Positions 1 to 6,913 of a stretch of 8,989 nt of DNA are shown piece after piece. The stretch is from Flavobacteriales bacterium (lineage in GTDB: Bacteria; Bacteroidota; Bacteroidia; Flavobacteriales; JADGDT01). How positions within the stretch are numbered: the first letter of the stretch is position 1; every line of letters starts with the position of its first letter. Made by a program: the position numbers and the translations under genes. The notes beneath the pieces are model-generated. The model did not search any database, was not told where the DNA came from, and was given only the letters and a program-made list of their open reading frames with translations. Location of the stretch: NCBI GenBank assembly GCA_023145275.1, contig JAGLEB010000112.1, positions 1-8,989 on the forward strand. The letters run 5' to 3'.

Positions 1-23
1 AGGTTCGAATCCTGCCACCCCGA
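1..23 (+). tRNA. tRNA-Pro, 3' end only (partial)
   Basis: Only the 3' part of the gene lies in the window. Visible are the end of the 5' T-stem strand (AGG), the T-loop TTCGAAT at 4-10, the 3' T-stem strand CCTGC at 11-15, the acceptor strand CACCCCG at 16-22 and discriminator A at 23. CCA is not encoded (CGA follows). The acceptor strand predicts a 5' strand CGGGGTG, so the first pair would be C1-G72 with A73; in bacteria that combination is characteristic of tRNA-Pro. Initiator tRNA has a C1/A72 mismatch, which argues against tRNA-fMet. The anticodon is off the window, so the isotype is inferred and the isoacceptor is unknown. Confidence 0.75.
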
Positions 24-24
24 C

Positions 25-154
25 GAAATCAATCCTTCATCAAATTTATTTGATGAGGGATTTTTCATTTCTAAAAGTGTCGAAAGCTCGCTTTCGTAAA
101 GTTTTTGGAAATGAAAAATTTCAAAATGCGATAGCGTTTGAATGGATTGTTTTC
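25..154. repeat. 130-bp nested palindromic element, copy 1
   Basis: The element is bounded by imperfect terminal inverted repeats, GAAATCAATCC (25-35) and GGATTGTTTTC (144-154), matching at 10 of 11 positions. Inside are, in order: the terminator-like hairpin (32-61); a long-range stem TTTTTCATTTC with GAAATGAAAAA enclosing the hairpin CGAAAG-CTCG-CTTTCG; and a hairpin with a GATA loop (AAATGC/GCGTTT, one wobble). Drawn out, this is a branched, cloverleaf-like fold. It has no coding potential. It could be a REP- or MITE-like mobile repeat or a structured RNA downstream of the tRNA. Confidence 0.6.
32..65 (+). terminator. Intrinsic terminator of the tRNA gene (copy 1)
   Basis: A 14-bp stem (32-45 with 48-61, one T-G wobble at 36/57) closes on a very tight loop and is followed directly by a T run (61-65). 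It starts 9 bp after the tRNA discriminator base, so it fits a transcription terminator for the tRNA. It is also the first hairpin of the 130-bp repeated element. Confidence 0.6.
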
Positions 155-209
155 AGACAACTCCACAAAGGATCATAGAGCGATAGCGAGATAATCCTGC
201 CACCCCGAC

Positions 210-339
210 GAAATCAATCCTTCATCAAATTTATTTGATGAGGGATTTTTCATTTCTAAAAGTGTCGAAAGCTCACTTTCGTAAAGTTTTTGGAAATGAA
301 AAATTTCAAAACGCGATAGCGTTTGAATGGATTGTTTTC
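210..339. repeat. 130-bp nested palindromic element, copy 2
   Basis: This second copy has the same inverted-repeat ends and the same three internal hairpins as the copy at 25-154. Within the 130 bp only two bases differ. One is in a loop (CTCG to CTCA). The other turns the T-G wobble of the GATA-loop stem into a C-G pair (AAACGC/GCGTTT). Both changes leave every stem intact. Confidence 0.6.
217..250 (+). terminator. Terminator-like hairpin (copy 2)
   Basis: Exact repeat, 185 bp downstream, of the 14-bp stem plus T run that follows the tRNA. No tRNA body precedes this copy, so it is either a backup terminator for read-through or simply part of the duplicated element. Confidence 0.4.
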
Positions 340-541
340 AGGCGACCCCCCAAAGGATCATCTAGCGATAGCTAGATAATCCTGCCACCCCGACGAGATA
401 AAAATATCATTAAACCCAATACCGCTAGATTTTATTGATTTAAAAACAGATAATGACTGTTTGAACTTTGTCAAGTTTTTCTAATATATATTGTAGAGGA
501 AAAGCAAGTAAGCTGGATCAGCCATGATTTTTGGGGACTAG

Positions 542-622
542 TCCTTTTTAAGCTCAAAGGATGTTTTAAAGATAGAGTTGCCTGAAGGTGGTGGATATTC
601 TGCTATTTTCTATAAGAAGTAG
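542..622 (+). pseudogene. Possible decayed C-terminal gene tail
   Basis: Bases 397-690 contain no intact gene. One short frame between stops at 539-541 and 620-622 reads protein-like and ends in KIELPEGGGYSAIFYKK. A hydrophobic, glycine-rich LPxGGG ending followed by a short strand recalls C-termini of some Bacteroidota glycoside hydrolases such as GH97, but that is only a memory-level resemblance. There is no start codon in the frame. An overlapping frame just upstream (about 500-580, containing SWISHDFWGLVLF) might be the earlier part, joined by a frameshift. I cannot identify the protein, and this may be chance. Confidence 0.2.
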
Positions 623-690
623 TGGAGGGGGAATAATTTTTATTTGAATGATAAAATTATCCTAAAAGAGTAATTTATGTAGTGACAACA

Positions 691-725
691 AAAAAAGGCC
701 TTTTCATAACGAAAAGGCCTTTTTG
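691..725 (-). terminator. Rho-independent terminator of the aminotransferase gene
   Basis: A perfect 14-bp inverted repeat, AAAAAGGCCTTTTC (692-705) and GAAAAGGCCTTTTT (711-724), closes on a 5-nt loop. It lies 17 bp past the stop codon of the minus-strand aminotransferase gene. Read on the minus strand the stem is followed by a run of T; the A/T-rich arms also give a T run on the plus strand, so it could stop transcription from both sides. Confidence 0.85.
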
Positions 726-741
726 CAGTTCTTTGGGATTA

Positions 742-1932
742 CTATCCTTTGTATTGTTCTAAAGCAGCTTCTAGAGCTTCGGCAGCTAGAATCAAATCGT
801 CTTTTTTAAGAACGTAAGCCATTCGTATTTGGTTTTTTCCTAGTCCTTCAGTTGAGTAGAATCCACTAGCTGGAGCAACCATTACAGTAGTTCCATTATA
901 GTTGAAATCTTCTAATAACCATTGTGCAAAATTTTCTGCATCATCAATAGGAAGTTCTGCAACACAGTAGAATGCACCTTTTGGTGTGGGAACTTTTACT
1001 CCTGGTATTTTATTAAGCTTCTCTATAAGTATGTTTCTGCGCTCAACATACTCCTCTTTTACTTCGTCGAAATATTTCTGCGGAGTTTGCAATGCTGCTT
1101 CACTAGCAATCTGGGCGTATGTTGGAGGAGAAAGTCTAGCTTGAGCAAATTTCATTGCTGTAGACATAACTTCTTTATTCTTCGAAACTATGGCGCCAAT
1201 TCTAGCACCACACATGCTGTATCGTTTCGAAACTGAGTCAATAACAATAGCATTTTCTTCTAATCCATTAATGTGAAGAATAGACAAGTGCTCCTCGCCA
1301 TCATAAGTAAATTCACGATAAACTTCATCGGCAATTAAGAAAAGATCATGCTTTATTACAATTTCTTTTAAAGAGTTTAGTTCTTCCTCAGAATATAGGT
1401 AACCCGTTGGATTTCCAGGGTTGCAAATCAAAATTGCTTTAGTTTTTTCTGTAATAAGATTTTCAAATTCAGAAATTGGAGGCAAAGCAAAACCGTTTTC
1501 AATTGTTGAAACTACAGGAACAATCTTTACATCGTTAGCAGTTGCAAATCCATTGTAGTTAGCGTAGAAGGGTTCAGGGATAATAATTTCATCATCAGCA
1601 TCCATAATACTTCCAAGAGCAAATGATAAAGCTTCCGACCCTCCAGTTGTTATGATCAGCTCGTCTTTAGAAACAATGATGTCATGCTTTTTGTAATATT
1701 CAGAAAGACCTTCTCTATAAGATTCAAATCCAGCAGAGTGAGTGTATTCTAAAACTTTTATATCAAAGTTCTTCACTGCATTTATAGCAACCTCAGGAGT
1801 CTTTATGTCTGGTTGACCAATGTTTAAATGCAATACGTTAATTCCTCTCTTCTTTGCAGCCTCTGCAAATGGAACTAGTTTTCTGATTGGCGATTGGGGC
1901 ATGTTGCCACCTTTAATCGAAATCTTTGGCAT
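742..1932 (-). CDS. PLP-dependent class I/II aminotransferase
   Basis: A 396-residue fold-type I aminotransferase (Pfam Aminotran_1_2 type), cytoplasmic, moving an amino group between an amino acid and a 2-oxo acid through pyridoxal phosphate. Class hallmarks are in order: LNIGQPD (36-42), the cofactor-contacting NPGNPTG (171-177), ADEVY (201-205, with the Asp that pairs with the pyridine nitrogen and the Tyr that contacts its O3'), the Schiff-base lysine K236 in SVSKRYSMCGARIG, and R370, which matches the arginine that holds the substrate carboxylate. Length is typical. The start at 1932 fits a conserved opening of the type MPxISxxGxxMPxSPIRKL; the Met at residue 11 is less likely. The family includes aspartate, aromatic and alanine aminotransferases, and sequence alone does not fix the substrate. 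It is a single gene facing the tRNA block and ends at a strong terminator. Confidence 0.92.
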   Translation of the reverse strand: MPKISIKGGNMPQSPIRKLVPFAEAAKKRGINVLHLNIGQPDIKTPEVAINAVKNFDIKVLEYTHSAGFESYREGLSEYYKKHDIIVSKDELIITTGGSEALSFALGSIMDADDEIIIPEPFYANYNGFATANDVKIVPVVSTIENGFALPPISEFENLITEKTKAILICNPGNPTGYLYSEEELNSLKEIVIKHDLFLIADEVYREFTYDGEEHLSILHINGLEENAIVIDSVSKRYSMCGARIGAIVSKNKEVMSTAMKFAQARLSPPTYAQIASEAALQTPQKYFDEVKEEYVERRNILIEKLNKIPGVKVPTPKGAFYCVAELPIDDAENFAQWLLEDFNYNGTTVMVAPASGFYSTEGLGKNQIRMAYVLKKDDLILAAEALEAALEQYKG

Positions 1933-2151
1933 CTTTATTTATATGTAGTTTATATAATGTTTATCTGTGGCAAAAATGCAAAAAAAAAGCTTACAATAAT
2001 CCATAATTATTAAAAAATGACAAATAGAAAAGTATGATTATTAACATGTTAAAATGTGGTTAAATAGATGGTTTTGTAATGTTAAGTTGTAAAAACTGAT
2101 TATATTTAGTGTGTAATCATAATTTTATAGACTATCAATAAGACTTGGAAA

Positions 2152-3414
2152 ATGTTGGACGTTATGCTGATACAGAAAAAAACTGCTTTTTTGTTATTAC
2201 TTTGTATGCTTCAGTTTAGCCTTGCATTTTCTCAAGATGTATCAAATAGATATTTTATTGAAAGTGGTAGGAAATACGAAAAAATTCCATTCGTATTTTC
2301 TGGCAATCAGATTATTTTGGAACTAAAATTAAACGGTTCAAAGCCTTTGAAATTTATATTAGATTCTGGAGTTAAAACTCCGATAATGCTAGATGTGCCT
2401 CAATTCGATACTATTAGAATAAATGACTATAAGCGTATTTCTGTTCAAGGACTTGGGCAAGGTGATGGTATTGCTGCACTGATTGCATATAATAATACCA
2501 TAAATATAGGTAGTCATATTGTAAACAATAATCAAACAGTGATAGTATTACTTGAAGATATTTTTCACTTATCAAATAAACTAGGTCACGACATAAATGG
2601 AATAATTGGATTTGATATTTTTCGTGATTTTATTGTTGAAATTAATTATGATAAAAGGTATTTAAAACTTTGGGATCCCAAAAGATATAAGTATTCGAAA
2701 AGTAAGAAGTATGTAACCAAACCATTGAGTTTTAAAAGAGGAAAACCCTATGTTTATTTAGATGTAGAAATGGAGAAAGGTAAATTTGTGCCTGTCAAAC
2801 TTCTTGTTGACACTGGTGGTAGCGATGCTCTTTGGCTTTTTGCTGAATCTCATGAAGATATAAGTCACCCTGAAAAATATATACCTGATTTTTTGGGTTC
2901 GGGGCTAAGTGGCGATATTTATGGAAAGAGGTCTAGAGTTGCGGGCCTGCATATTGGCGAACTTAAATTAAAAGATGTTACAGTTTCTTATCCTGATTCG
3001 TCATCAGTATCTTTTGTTATGGTACACAAAGAGAGAAATGGAAGTATTGGTGGTGGGGCTCTAAATAGGTTTAAAGTGATAATCGATTACACAAATAAAA
3101 AAATAAGTTTCAAAAAAGGAAATTTATTTAAAAGACCTTTTCACTATAATATGTGTGGAATAGAGCTTAAAATGCCTTTCCCAGATATGCCTATATATGA
3201 GGTGTCTGAAGTTAGAAAGGGTTCACCCGCTGCCGAAATGGGGGTGGTGAAAGGTGATATGTTGAAAGAAGTTAACTATAAGAATACTTCGAGTATGTCT
3301 TTTCCCGAAATCATGTCGAAATTTAGAACTAGAGACGGGGAAACAATAAGACTAATTCTCGATAGAAATGGTGAAGAAATTAAGGTGAAGTTGAAGCTGA
3401 AAAAAGCGATATAA
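2152..3414 (+). CDS. Exported retropepsin-like aspartic protease with C-terminal PDZ domain
   Basis: A 420-residue secreted or periplasmic protein. Residues 1-28 form a signal peptide (KK, then a Leu-rich core, probable cleavage near AFS/Q). Two aspartic-protease half-sites follow: FILDSG (D71-S-G) with a downstream GIIGFDIF flap/core segment (150-157), and LLVDTGGS (D220-T-G) with SIGGGALNRF (298-307). Two lobes, each with its own catalytic Asp, suggest a single-chain, pepsin-like arrangement of retropepsin folds. Residues about 345-418 look like a PDZ domain (GSPAAEMGVVKGDML plus strands), likely for peptide binding. Such protease-PDZ proteins are common in Bacteroidota; substrates are mostly unknown. 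An alternative ATG at 2164 gives a shorter, more typical signal peptide, so the start is uncertain by four codons. It is transcribed alone and meets the next gene tail to tail. Confidence 0.85.
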   Translation: MLDVMLIQKKTAFLLLLCMLQFSLAFSQDVSNRYFIESGRKYEKIPFVFSGNQIILELKLNGSKPLKFILDSGVKTPIMLDVPQFDTIRINDYKRISVQGLGQGDGIAALIAYNNTINIGSHIVNNNQTVIVLLEDIFHLSNKLGHDINGIIGFDIFRDFIVEINYDKRYLKLWDPKRYKYSKSKKYVTKPLSFKRGKPYVYLDVEMEKGKFVPVKLLVDTGGSDALWLFAESHEDISHPEKYIPDFLGSGLSGDIYGKRSRVAGLHIGELKLKDVTVSYPDSSSVSFVMVHKERNGSIGGGALNRFKVIIDYTNKKISFKKGNLFKRPFHYNMCGIELKMPFPDMPIYEVSEVRKGSPAAEMGVVKGDMLKEVNYKNTSSMSFPEIMSKFRTRDGETIRLILDRNGEEIKVKLKLKKAI

Positions 3415-3420
3415 GAATTG

Positions 3421-3867
3421 TTATTTTTTCTTTACTACAATTAAAATACCTCTAGTAGTAAGCCATACAAAACTCGATAGTAAAAGTCCGAAAATAATAC
3501 TTCCAAAAACAAAAAGATATAGACCTTCGCCTAGGTTACTTAGTGAATTAGTTTGTGTTGATAGGCTTAAGGAGTAGTTAAAACTCCCATTGAATAATAA
3601 ATAACCTGTTTGGTAGCTAGCGTATATTAATGCAAAAACCATCGGTGGCCAACTAATACTTGTAGCTAAAAAAACTATTGCTTTGTTGAGCTTTAAAATA
3701 TGAGAAAGAGTAACGGAAGCAATTGACTGAAATCCATATATAGGAATTACAGCAATAAATACGCCTAAACTCATAGCACTTGCAATTTTTGCAGGGCTTT
3801 CGCTATCTGATGTGAAAATTTCTTTAAAAAACTTTCTTAAATTTATGTTTTTTAACTTTCGGAACAT
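3421..3867 (-). CDS. DUF2062 family membrane protein
   Basis: A 148-residue protein matching the DUF2062 pattern: a short basic N-terminus, then SPAKIASAMSLGVFIAVIPI (24-43, the family's S-P-xx-I-A-x-(G/S)-x-x-x-G-x-F signature), a conserved LNK (60-62) and a WPP turn (73-75, where relatives often have NP). Hydrophobic segments at about 31-58, 62-91 and 115-138 predict two to three membrane passes, ending in KKK. The molecular function of DUF2062 is unknown; relatives are sometimes fused to or found near glycosyltransferases and polysaccharide genes, which is not seen here. It converges on the aspartic protease gene with only 6 bp between the two stop codons, and no clear terminator hairpin separates them. 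Confidence 0.85.
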   Translation of the reverse strand: MFRKLKNINLRKFFKEIFTSDSESPAKIASAMSLGVFIAVIPIYGFQSIASVTLSHILKLNKAIVFLATSISWPPMVFALIYASYQTGYLLFNGSFNYSLSLSTQTNSLSNLGEGLYLFVFGSIIFGLLLSSFVWLTTRGILIVVKKK

Positions 3868-3895
3868 TTCCTTTTTTGGTGATTTATATTTTTTG

Positions 3896-3926
3896 CAAGT
3901 ATAAGCTATTTATAATTAATGCTCAA
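3896..3926 (-). promoter_or_regulatory. Candidate promoter of the DUF2062 gene
   Basis: Read on the minus strand, TTG (3924-3926) is followed after 20 bp by TATACTTG (3896-3903), one mismatch from the Bacteroidota -7 element TAnnTTTG. The predicted transcription start would leave a leader of roughly 20-25 nt before the ATG at 3867, a typical arrangement. Confidence 0.4.
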
Positions 3927-4009
3927 GAGGTTTTGTAAAGCGAACAATTCGAAGTTTTAGATGTTGATTGATTGTTAGTATTGAGCTACTCTATTATCTA
4001 AAGTTAAGG

Positions 4010-4040
4010 TTTGCAACATGAAGCTATATCCTTATCTTTG
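4010..4040 (+). promoter_or_regulatory. Promoter of uvrA (Bacteroidota consensus)
   Basis: TTTG (4010-4013), a 19-bp spacer and TATCTTTG (4033-4040) match the Bacteroidota primary-sigma consensus TTTG-N19-TAnnTTTG at every fixed base. Transcription should begin a few bases after 4040, leaving a short leader of about 12-16 nt before the ATG at 4059. The position decides the uvrA start codon: the longer reading frame that begins with TTG at 4011 would start inside the -33 element. No LexA-like operator is obvious. Confidence 0.75.
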
Positions 4041-4058
4041 TCGATCAATTTTACAATT

Positions 4059-6857
4059 ATGCCAGACAAGTTCGAAGATTTAAGTCCAAAGGAATACATA
4101 TTAATAAAGGGAGCGGCCCTTCATAACCTTAAAGGTATTGATGTTGCTATTCCTCGAAATAAGTTAATTGTTATTACTGGCTTGTCGGGTTCTGGAAAAT
4201 CTAGTTTGGCTTTTGATACTCTATATGCCGAAGGGCAAAGACGATATGTAGAGAGTTTGTCGTCTTATGCTCGGCAGTTTCTAGGAAGATTGAATAAACC
4301 AAAGGTCGACTATATTAAGGGGATTTCTCCTGCAATTGCTATAGAGCAAAAGGTTAATTCTACTAATCCACGTTCTACAGTTGGTACATCAACCGAGGTT
4401 TATGATTATTTAAAGCTTCTTTTTGCGAGAATAGGAATAACATACTCTCCCATATCTGGCACTGAAGTGAAGAAGCATAAAGTGTCTGATGTAACAGATT
4501 TTTTAAAGAAACTTGAGATTAACTCAAAGGCATTATTGTTAAGTCCTGTCCATATTAGAGAAGATAGATCTGTTTTTGAAACGTTGAAAATTCTTGATCA
4601 GCAAGGATATGCAAGAGTGCAGTTTGGAGATGATATACTGAAAATAAAAGATGTTCTTAAAAATGATGATTTAGAATCTCAGCGTAATTTCTTTTTAGTT
4701 GTCGATAGAATGGCGATGAAAGATAATGATGGATTTTGGAATCGTACAGCTGATTCTATCCAAACAGCTTTTTTCGAGGGAAAGGGGAGATGTATTATTG
4801 TGGAAGTGTCAGATAATTCTAAAACTGAATTTTCAAATGTTTTCGAATTGGATGGAATAGTTTTTAATGAACCCAACACACACCTTTTTAGTTTTAACAA
4901 TCCTTACGGAGCATGTCCGAAATGTGAAGGATACGGTATGGTTATAGGTGTTGATCAGGAATTAGTAATCCCAAATACTGGTTTGAGTATTTATGAAGAT
5001 GCAGTTGTTGCCTGGAAGGGTGAAAAAATGCAGGAATGGAAATATCAACTTATAGATAGTGCTGATAAGGTAGATTTCCCTATTCACAAACCATATTATG
5101 AGCTTAGCTACGAGCAGAAAGATTTACTTTGGAATGGTTGTAAACATTTTAAGGGAATAAATGATTTCTTTAAAATGGTTGAAGAAAACTCCTATAAAAT
5201 TCAATATAGAGTTATGCTTTCTAGGTATAGAGGGAAAACTTTGTGCCCTGAGTGCGATGGTAAACGTTTAAAGAAGGAAGCTGAGTATGTAAAAGTAGGA
5301 GGGAAGAGTATTTCTGAATTAGTGATATTGCCGCTAAATGAGCTGAAAGATTTTTTTGATTCAGTAGAATTTAGTAAACACGAAAAAGAGATAGCAAAAC
5401 GGCTTATTACTGAGATAGAGTCTAGAATTGGATTTTTGTTAGATGTAGGTTTAGGCTATCTAACATTAAATAGAACTTCCTCAACACTTTCTGGGGGGGA
5501 ATCTCAAAGAATTAATCTTGCAACTTCTCTTGGATCTAGTTTGGTTGGATCGATGTATATTTTAGATGAGCCAAGTATAGGGCTTCATTCAAAAGACACT
5601 GAAAAATTGATTGATGTTTTAAGAAAACTTCGCAATTTAGGAAATACAGTGATTGTTGTGGAGCACGATGAAGATATAATGAAATTTGCAGACTATATTA
5701 TAGATATAGGCCCAGAGGCTGGTGTGCATGGAGGAGATGTGGTTTTTGAAGGTGTTCATGATCAATTGGAAAATTCAGATACTCTAACTGCTAAGTATTT
5801 AACTGGACGAATGGAGATTGAGGTGCCCGAATCTAGAAGGCCTTTTAAAGATTATATAGAGATAGTAGGTGCAAGAGAGAATAATCTTAAAAATGTAGAT
5901 GTTAAATTTCCTTTGCACGGATTAACTGTAGTAACTGGAGTTAGTGGTTCTGGGAAGAGTTCTCTCGTGAAAAGAATTCTATATCCTGCTGTACAGAAAC
6001 ACATATTAGGATACGGAGAAAAACCTGGGCAACACACTATGATTCAAGGTGATTTAGAAGAAATTAAGCATGTTGAGTTTGTAGATCAAAATCCTATTGG
6101 AAAATCTTCCAGATCAAATCCAGTAACATATTTGAAAGCTTATGATGAGATAAGAGATCTTTTTGCAAACATTAAGCTTTCTAAAGTACGAGGATATAAA
6201 CCGAAACATTTTTCTTTCAATGTTGAAGGTGGAAGATGTGAAACCTGTAAAGGAGAAGGAGAGGTAACTATAGAAATGCAATTTATGGCCGATGTGCATC
6301 TCACTTGTGAAGTGTGTGGAGGTAAGCGTTTCAAGAAAGAAATACTTGAGGTGAAGTTTGAAGAGAAATCTATTTTCGACATCCTAGATATGACGGTAAA
6401 TCAGGCCTTAGAGTTTTTCGAAAAATACGGCCAAGCTAAAATAATTAATAAGATAAAGCCTTTGCAAGATGTAGGTTTAGGATATGTTCATCTCGGACAA
6501 GCCTCGAGTACCCTTTCAGGTGGAGAAGCTCAGAGAGTTAAACTCGCATACTTTTTGTCAAAAGGAACGAAGGCTGGAAAAACATTATTCATTTTCGATG
6601 AGCCTACAACTGGACTACATTTTCATGACATTAAAAAGCTCTTGAAGTCATTTAATGCATTAATCGAAAAGGGGCATACTATTGTGGTGATAGAACACAA
6701 TCTTGATGTGGCAAAGTCTGCCGATTGGTTGATAGATATTGGTCCTGGTGGCGGTATTAATGGAGGTGAAATACTATTTAATGGTACTCCTGAACAGATG
6801 CTAGAATCATCTAATACCTTTACAGCTAAATATTTAATGGAAAAGCTGAATTATTAA
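4059..6857 (+). CDS. uvrA: Excinuclease ABC subunit A (UvrA)
   Basis: The damage-recognition ATPase of nucleotide excision repair, which loads UvrB at lesions in the cytoplasm. It is 932 residues from the ATG at 4059, close to the usual 940 or so. Two ABC ATPase modules are visible: Walker A GLSGSGKSS (41-49), signature LSGGESQR (477-484), Walker B YILDEP (500-505) and EHD (535-537); then Walker A GVSGSGKSS (627-635), signature LSGGEAQR (819-826), Walker B FIFDEP (844-849) and EHN (879-881). The DNA-binding zinc finger CETC...CEVC (727-730, 750-753) is intact. CPKC (286-289) and CPEC (396-399) are present, but the CxxC that normally opens the first finger is missing from the segment before LFSFNNPYGACPKC. 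I recall the same feature in other Bacteroidota UvrA proteins. The TTG at 4011 is rejected as start because the promoter overlaps it. No uvrB or uvrC lies nearby. Confidence 0.95.
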   Translation: MPDKFEDLSPKEYILIKGAALHNLKGIDVAIPRNKLIVITGLSGSGKSSLAFDTLYAEGQRRYVESLSSYARQFLGRLNKPKVDYIKGISPAIAIEQKVNSTNPRSTVGTSTEVYDYLKLLFARIGITYSPISGTEVKKHKVSDVTDFLKKLEINSKALLLSPVHIREDRSVFETLKILDQQGYARVQFGDDILKIKDVLKNDDLESQRNFFLVVDRMAMKDNDGFWNRTADSIQTAFFEGKGRCIIVEVSDNSKTEFSNVFELDGIVFNEPNTHLFSFNNPYGACPKCEGYGMVIGVDQELVIPNTGLSIYEDAVVAWKGEKMQEWKYQLIDSADKVDFPIHKPYYELSYEQKDLLWNGCKHFKGINDFFKMVEENSYKIQYRVMLSRYRGKTLCPECDGKRLKKEAEYVKVGGKSISELVILPLNELKDFFDSVEFSKHEKEIAKRLITEIESRIGFLLDVGLGYLTLNRTSSTLSGGESQRINLATSLGSSLVGSMYILDEPSIGLHSKDTEKLIDVLRKLRNLGNTVIVVEHDEDIMKFADYIIDIGPEAGVHGGDVVFEGVHDQLENSDTLTAKYLTGRMEIEVPESRRPFKDYIEIVGARENNLKNVDVKFPLHGLTVVTGVSGSGKSSLVKRILYPAVQKHILGYGEKPGQHTMIQGDLEEIKHVEFVDQNPIGKSSRSNPVTYLKAYDEIRDLFANIKLSKVRGYKPKHFSFNVEGGRCETCKGEGEVTIEMQFMADVHLTCEVCGGKRFKKEILEVKFEEKSIFDILDMTVNQALEFFEKYGQAKIINKIKPLQDVGLGYVHLGQASSTLSGGEAQRVKLAYFLSKGTKAGKTLFIFDEPTTGLHFHDIKKLLKSFNALIEKGHTIVVIEHNLDVAKSADWLIDIGPGGGINGGEILFNGTPEQMLESSNTFTAKYLMEKLNY

Positions 6858-6913
6858 TATTTTTTTACCTTTATCCATCATTTTTATATTTTTAAACATA
6901 ATAGAAAAATACT

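Larger units (their letters stand above)
8..396. repeat. Tandem 185-bp repeat with tRNA 3'-end tails
   Basis: Two full units (8-192 and 193-377) and the first 19 bp of a third (378-396) recur at a period of exactly 185 bp. Each unit begins with AATCCTGCCACCCCGACGA. The first copy of this is the real tRNA 3' end (T-loop through the discriminator plus 3 bp); the second and third are orphan tails with no tRNA body upstream. By hand alignment the two full units differ at 9 of 185 positions, 7 of them in the last 40 bp. After 396 the third copy diverges into unrelated sequence. Direct repeats of a tRNA 3' end resemble attachment-site duplications left by site-specific integration, but no recombinase gene is in the window. 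Confidence 0.85.

Noticed and set aside
8..396. CRISPR array
   Set aside because: There are only two full units of 185 bp, with no short repeat/variable spacer alternation and no cas genes.
630..662. AT-rich hairpin (ATAATTTT/AAAATTAT with GG/CC)
   Set aside because: There is no T run after the stem on either strand, the loop is long and the pairing weak; it does not support a terminator call.
922..1236. Plus-strand open frame inside the aminotransferase gene
   Set aside because: It is antisense to a well-supported gene, and its Cys/Phe-rich composition is typical of a shadow frame.
2041..2052. Perfect palindrome TTAACATGTTAA in the divergent gap
   Set aside because: A 12-bp AT-rich palindrome is expected by chance a few times in 9 kb at this composition, and it is about 100 bp from either start with no second copy.
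2072..2108. TTTTG ... TATATTTA as a promoter for the aspartic protease gene
   Set aside because: The 24-bp spacer is outside the usual range and the -7 box lacks its final G, so it is too weak to list.
4011..4058. In-frame TTG start giving a 16-residue N-terminal extension of UvrA
   Set aside because: The TTG and the following codons are the -33 and -7 promoter boxes; the extension is not expected in the message and does not look like family sequence.
4679..6382. Several short minus-strand open frames inside uvrA
   Set aside because: All are antisense to conserved UvrA motifs, with no protein-like composition or upstream signals.
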